38,492 bases of DNA from contig JAAZIU010000029.1 of the NCBI GenBank assembly GCA_012800735.1, positions 1 to 38,492 of the forward strand. The letters run 5' to 3'. Of the stretch, positions 35,133 through 38,492 are shown one piece after another. This DNA is from Clostridiales bacterium (GTDB lineage Bacteria > Bacillota > Clostridia > Oscillospirales > CAG-272). Both the position numbers and the translations under genes were made by a program. Position 1 is the first letter of the stretch; each line of letters opens with the position of its first letter. The notes beneath the pieces were generated by a model. It ran no database searches. It was not told the origin of the DNA and saw only the letters and a program-made list of their open reading frames with translations.

Positions 35133-36068
35133 ATGAGCCTTACTAAAGATCAAATAACGTCCGTTAAAAGAAGAGGATTTCTGCTCAACCGCGGAACCGA
35201 ATGTTTTTCCGGCAGAATAGTGACCGTCGCCGGCTTATTTACGCCCGATGAGCTTCGCGCCGTCGCCGAATGCGCCGAAAAATTCGGCAGCGGCAAGGTG
35301 ATTTTCACCGCCCGTCTGGCAGCTGAGATATTGGGAATACCTTTTGATAAGATTCCGGAAGCGGAAAGCTTTGCGGCGCAGCGCGGGCTCCATTTCGGCG
35401 GCACCGGCGACAAAGTCCGCCCGATAACCGCCTGCAAAGGAACGACTTGCGTATTCGGAAATCTCGACACACAGGCGATCGCCAAAGTTATATATGACAA
35501 GTTCTATATAGAAATGGGGGATGTCAAGCTCCCGCATAAATTCAAGATAGGCATCGGCGGCTGCCCCAACAGCTGCATGAAACCGAGCCTGAACGACGTC
35601 GGTGTCGAAGGCTGCAAAGCATTCTCATTTGACTCCGTTCTTTGCCGCGGCTGCAAAAAGTGCGGCGTTGAAGAAAGCTGCCCGGTATACGGTGCGGTTT
35701 CCAGAACGGCGGACGGCAAAGTTTCGGTTGATCAGAGCAAATGCACACACTGCGGCGTCTGCGTAGGAAAATGTCCTTTCGGCGCCGTACCGAAGGATTC
35801 TGAATCTGTCTGCCGCATCTTCGTAGGCGGAACATGGGGTAAAAAGCAGCGGATGGGAACGCTGCTCTCCGGAACATATTCCGTCTCCGAAATTCCGGAC
35901 ATGATTTTGAAAGTAATGCTCTGGTTCAAAGAGAACGCATACGCGAAGGAACGTCTCGGCGCCGCTGTTGACAGAATCGGAGTTGACGCATTGGAAGCGG
36001 CTCTCAATACAACCGATCTTATCGACAGAAAAGATGAGATAATAGCCGCCCCGATGCTTCAAAGGTAA
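35133..36068 (+). CDS. Siroheme/[4Fe-4S] sulfite- or nitrite-reductase-like protein with ferredoxin domain
   Basis: 311 residues. The N-terminal half has the small nitrite/sulfite reductase fold (RGTECFSGRIVTVAGLFTP, HFGGTGDKVRPITACKGTTC). Cluster ligands are ACKGTTC and GGCPNSC, spaced C-x4-C and C-x3-C. A ferredoxin domain is inserted after it with CRGCKKCGVEESCP and CTHCGVCVGKCPFG, two [4Fe-4S] sites. The layout resembles AsrC-like anaerobic reductases and is common in Clostridia; C-x4-C is one residue shorter than the C-x5-C of CysI. Substrate may be sulfite, nitrite or another acceptor. No AsrA/AsrB partner is adjacent. AAGGAAGG precedes the ATG. Confidence 0.88.
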   Translation: MSLTKDQITSVKRRGFLLNRGTECFSGRIVTVAGLFTPDELRAVAECAEKFGSGKVIFTARLAAEILGIPFDKIPEAESFAAQRGLHFGGTGDKVRPITACKGTTCVFGNLDTQAIAKVIYDKFYIEMGDVKLPHKFKIGIGGCPNSCMKPSLNDVGVEGCKAFSFDSVLCRGCKKCGVEESCPVYGAVSRTADGKVSVDQSKCTHCGVCVGKCPFGAVPKDSESVCRIFVGGTWGKKQRMGTLLSGTYSVSEIPDMILKVMLWFKENAYAKERLGAAVDRIGVDALEAALNTTDLIDRKDEIIAAPMLQR

Positions 36069-36101
36069 ATACCGTCGAAAACAGGTGCATACCAAACGCT
36101 G

Positions 36102-36137
36102 CGTTCCCCGAAACACCGCTGTTCGGGGAGCGTTTTT
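36102..36137 (+). terminator. Terminator of the siroheme reductase gene
   Basis: Stem CGTTCCCCGAA/TTCGGGGAGCG (one G-T mismatch) with a 9-base loop and five T, 34 bases after the stop. Confidence 0.88.
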
Positions 36138-36200
36138 CGTTTTAGTATCGAATCTCGCAGCCGATTTCCCCCGAAAACCCCGAAAATCTGAAAATAACCC

Positions 36201-36229
36201 TTGACAAGCGCCCTCAAATGTGGTATAAT
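36201..36229 (+). promoter_or_regulatory. Promoter of the tRNA-Thr/tRNA-Tyr pair
   Basis: -35 TTGACA (36201-36206), 17 bases, -10 TATAAT (36224-36229): full consensus, about 45 bases before tRNA-Thr. Confidence 0.9.
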
Positions 36230-36273
36230 ATTAGCGTTCCGATGCAAAGACGGGTGCTTACGCACCGTAATCT

Positions 36274-36348
36274 GCTGGTGTGGCTCAATGGCAGAGCAGC
36301 TGATTTGTAATCAGCAGGTTGATGGTTCGACTCCGTTCACCAGCTCCA
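36274..36348 (+). tRNA. tRNA-Thr (anticodon TGT)
   Basis: Acceptor GCTGGTG/CACCAGC. Anticodon stem GCTGA/TCAGC encloses TTTGTAA, anticodon TGT, decoding ACA. T arm GGTTCGACT. Discriminator T, then encoded CCA (36346-36348). Confidence 0.95.
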
Positions 36349-36377
36349 CCGGCTGTCGCCGGAACGCAACTGAATAA

Positions 36378-36462
36378 GGGGGAATTCCCGAGCGGCCAAA
36401 GGGGGCAGACTGTAAATCTGTTGTCAACGACTTCGGTGGTCCGAATCCACCTTCCCCCACCA
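36378..36462 (+). tRNA. tRNA-Tyr (anticodon GTA)
   Basis: Acceptor GGGGGAA/TTCCCCC. Anticodon loop CTGTAAA holds GTA. A long variable arm (about 36421-36434) marks a class II tRNA. T arm GGTCCGAATCC. Encoded CCA (36460-36462). The G34 is a target of Tgt. Confidence 0.95.
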
Positions 36463-36552
36463 AAAATTCCGACTGCGCAAGCAAGTCGGAATTTTTACTT
36501 ATTACCTATTACATCTTCACTATTACTTAACCTGCGCAGTCGGAATTTTTGG
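36462..36552 (+). terminator. Terminator after tRNA-Tyr with nested, competing inverted repeats
   Basis: The near hairpin is AAAAATTCCGACT (36462-36474)/AGTCGGAATTTTT (36484-36496), a standard terminator. A second copy of the right arm at 36533-36552 forms a perfect 20-bp inverted repeat with 36460-36479, around a 53-base loop. The two folds exclude each other. Confidence 0.8.
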
Positions 36553-36820
36553 GAAGTAAGAGGTTGTAGTTAAGAGGTAAGAAACAGGATGCGGGGGACG
36601 GCGGGAAAAAATAAGCCGCAGCTGAAAGCCGCTCATCGCGTCTGCAAATACCGCGAAAAAAATAATGTTCGGCTGTCATAACAAATACATTATGTTTTTT
36701 CGTATCCATAAAATAACACTTGCTTTTTAATGAACATTATGTTATAATATGCCATACACATTTTTTGCAAAAATATACATAAAAAGCAATGTGTCACTTT
36801 TCAGAGAGGAAAACAGAAAA
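36553..36820. other. Intergenic region before the symporter gene
   Basis: No gene seen. It holds a repeated purine motif (TAAGAGGTT and TAAGAGGTAAG, about 36557-36580). Inverted repeats ATAATGTTC (36662-36670)/GAACATTAT (36732-36740) flank a second direct copy of ACATTATGTT. The symporter promoter is annotated separately. Confidence 0.5.
36720..36748 (+). promoter_or_regulatory. Promoter of the Na+/solute symporter gene
   Basis: -35 TTGCTT (36720-36725), 17 bases, -10 TATAAT (36743-36748). GAACATTAT overlaps the spacer and pairs with an upstream inverted copy, a possible operator. Confidence 0.65.
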
Positions 36821-38347
36821 ATGAACTCAGCAAGTATCCAACATTTAGTCGCGATGATCGTTTACATGGCGATTGTAATAGGTATCGGAATCTTCTTTGC
36901 GCGGCGCGCGCATCAGGACGCGGAGTCTTATTTTTTAGGCGGGCGGTCGCTCGGACCGTGGGTTACGGCGTTCAGCGCAGAGGCGTCGGATATGTCGGGT
37001 TGGCTGTTGATGGGTCTTCCCGGGCTTGCGTATTGGACCGGCCTTGCGGACGCGGGCTGGACTGCCATCGGTCTCGCCGTCGGCACATATTTGAATTTTC
37101 TTATCGTTTCAAAACGGCTTCGGCGGTACAGTATAAAGGTTGACGCCTTTACGATACCCGACTTCTTTTCCAACCGATTCCGTGAGAAAAAGAAAATTCT
37201 GATGACCATCTCTTCATTGGTAATTATAATATTTTTCTCCGTCTATGCGGCGCAGTGCCTCAGCACCTGCGGCAAGCTGTTTTCAAATCTGTTTGGCTTG
37301 TCATACACAAGCATGATGATTGTCTCGGCTGTGTTCGTGTTGGTTTACACGTTTCTCGGCGGTTTCCTCGCGGAGAGCGCCTCCGACTTTATGCAGGCGA
37401 TAGTAATGGTCGTTGCGCTTGTGCTCATCCTTGCGCTGAGCGTTGCAAGCGCCGGCGGCGTCTCTGCCGTGATTGCCAACGCCGAGAGCTATGACGGATT
37501 TTTATCACTTTTCAAAACCGCAACCCCCTCCCAAACCGAAATCAATGTGTTCGGATCCGCCGAAAATTACGGCATTTTGTCGATTTTATCATGTCTTGCC
37601 TGGGGTCTCGGCTATTTCGGCATGCCGCAGGTACTCCTTCGCTTCATGGGAATCCGCTCCGAGCATGAACTCACCCGCTCCCGCCGCGTAGCGATTATCT
37701 GGGTTGTTATCTCGCTGTCCGCAGCTATCTTCATCGGTATCGTCGGCCGCAGCGTGGTCGGACTTGACTATCTGTCCAACGCCGAAGCCGAGAATATTTT
37801 CGTCGATGCGGCAACAATGTTTCTGCCGCCTGTCCTCGCCGGCTTTGCCTGCGCGGGCGTGCTTGCCGCGGCTATCAGCTCCTCCGACTCGTATCTGCTG
37901 ATTACCGCTTCCGCCGTCAGCCAGAACATTTTCCGCGGCATAGTAAAGAAAGACGCCTCAGAAAAACAGGTTATGTGGTGCTCGCGCATCACTCTTGCGG
38001 TTATAACGATTGCAGCCATGATTATCGCGTGGAACTCCGACAGTACCATATTCGCGATAACTTCCTTTGCGTGGGCGGGTCTCGGCGCAGCTTTCGGTCC
38101 GCTGATTCTGTTCAGCCTGTTCTGGAAGCGCACAACCTACCCTGCCGCCATCGCCGGAATGATTTCGGGAGGAGTAATGGTCTTCTTCTGGAAACTCGTC
38201 ATCAATCCCCTCGGCGGCGTCTGGAAGATATACTGCCTGCTGCCGGCGTTTATATTAAGTTCGCTCGTTATAGTGGCAGTCTCTCTCGTTACGGAAAGTC
38301 CTGACAAAGAGATAACAGACGAATTCGAAGAAGTACGCGCCGGTTGA
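36821..38347 (+). CDS. putP: Sodium/proline symporter (PutP type, SSS family)
   Basis: 508 residues, about 13 membrane helices. Sodium:solute symporter family with PutP blocks: YFLGGRSLGPWVTAFSAEASDMSGWLLMGLPGLAY (Na+ site region), DAFTIPDFFSNRF, and SYLLITASAVSQN. It imports proline with Na+; the wider family also takes other solutes, so proline is strongly suggested but not proven. ATG 36821 is preferred over an upstream ATG at 36749 because GAGAGGA lies before it and the family N-terminus begins here. Na+ import pairs functionally with the Na+-exporting decarboxylase upstream in the window. Confidence 0.9.
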   Translation: MNSASIQHLVAMIVYMAIVIGIGIFFARRAHQDAESYFLGGRSLGPWVTAFSAEASDMSGWLLMGLPGLAYWTGLADAGWTAIGLAVGTYLNFLIVSKRLRRYSIKVDAFTIPDFFSNRFREKKKILMTISSLVIIIFFSVYAAQCLSTCGKLFSNLFGLSYTSMMIVSAVFVLVYTFLGGFLAESASDFMQAIVMVVALVLILALSVASAGGVSAVIANAESYDGFLSLFKTATPSQTEINVFGSAENYGILSILSCLAWGLGYFGMPQVLLRFMGIRSEHELTRSRRVAIIWVVISLSAAIFIGIVGRSVVGLDYLSNAEAENIFVDAATMFLPPVLAGFACAGVLAAAISSSDSYLLITASAVSQNIFRGIVKKDASEKQVMWCSRITLAVITIAAMIIAWNSDSTIFAITSFAWAGLGAAFGPLILFSLFWKRTTYPAAIAGMISGGVMVFFWKLVINPLGGVWKIYCLLPAFILSSLVIVAVSLVTESPDKEITDEFEEVRAG

Positions 38348-38395
38348 TGTAAAGATAATAAGCGGAGGGGCCTGTATCAAAAGCCCGCGAAAAAA

Positions 38396-38439
38396 CAGAG
38401 CCAAATTGCAGTAAAGTAGTGCAAACGGCTCTGTTTTTT
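38396..38439. terminator. Terminator after putP
   Basis: Outer stem CAGAGCC/GGCTCTG and inner TTGCA/TGCAA, followed by six T. The minus strand has an equivalent T run (ctgttttttc). Confidence 0.85.
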
Positions 38440-38453
38440 GGTATAATAGTATT

Positions 38454-38492
38454 ATGAAAAAAGCTATTAACCAAGTAAATTATCCCACAAAT
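38454..38492 (+). CDS. Possible start of a gene cut by the window end
   Basis: An ATG followed by 12 open codons runs off the edge. TATAAT sits only six bases upstream (38442-38447) and no ribosome site is visible. If real, the mRNA would be nearly leaderless. Too short to identify. Confidence 0.25.
   Translation, partial: MKKAINQVNYPTN

Overview
The window reads as a chromosome segment of a Gram-positive-type anaerobe, most likely an uncultured gut-associated member of the Clostridia (class-level inference). Evidence: AGGAGG-type ribosome sites, sigma-A promoters with 17-bp spacers, HPr kinase, a CIRCE-controlled groESL, many lipobox proteins, two S-layer-homology proteins, ferredoxin-type enzymes, a Na+-pump decarboxylase beta subunit, and tRNA genes with encoded CCA. 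It is gene-dense and carries no phage, transposase or CRISPR.

Layout. 1-1007: 3' part of a TIM-barrel glycosidase-like gene. 1056-3416: an AT-rich ABC-2 exporter cassette (two permeases and an ATPase) with its own promoter and palindromic operator, lying between direct repeats of the hprK 3' end. 3461-7416: hprK, an SGNH-like membrane-anchored protein and a transglutaminase/SLH protein, all on the minus strand. 7799-9250: a divergent SLH protein with a degenerate SGNH domain. 9325-13499: a minus-strand run of flavin reductase, glutaminase-like (DUF4965) protein, GIN-domain lipoprotein and nagB. 13841-16315: an aldo/keto reductase with a ferredoxin tail and a GH29 fucosidase. 16441-18016: tRNA-Val, a structured leader with a terminator, then oadB and a small oadG-like gene. 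18184-19113: a BspA-type LRR surface protein. 19368-21704: a polar amino acid ABC transporter whose binding protein appears to be circularly permuted. 21841-24746: a YjbR-like protein and groES-groEL. 25020-29368: a lipoprotein, a zinc-ribbon membrane protein, an N-acetylhexosamine-kinase-like phosphotransferase and a GNAT. 29431-31415: a TIM-barrel isomerase and tgt. 31561: tRNA-Pro. 31738-34427: a ferric-siderophore-type ABC importer with a strong promoter and palindrome. 34602-36068: a small membrane protein and a siroheme/ferredoxin reductase. 36274-36462: tRNA-Thr and tRNA-Tyr. 36821-38347: a PutP-type Na+/solute symporter.

The genes suggest host-glycan and amino sugar use (fucosidase, NagB, NahK-like kinase, glycosidase-like gene), catabolite control (HprK), uptake of amino acids, iron and proline, Na+-coupled energetics, and a decorated S-layer-type surface. 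The strongest unusual observation is the binding protein at 19368-20201. The segment that normally ends this family sits directly after the signal peptide, and the protein stops where that segment would normally begin. Other notable points are the duplicated hprK tail around the exporter cassette, the S-layer protein that has lost the SGNH nucleophile and the DxxH histidine, a cysteine-rich GroES tail, and a riboswitch-like leader before oadB.
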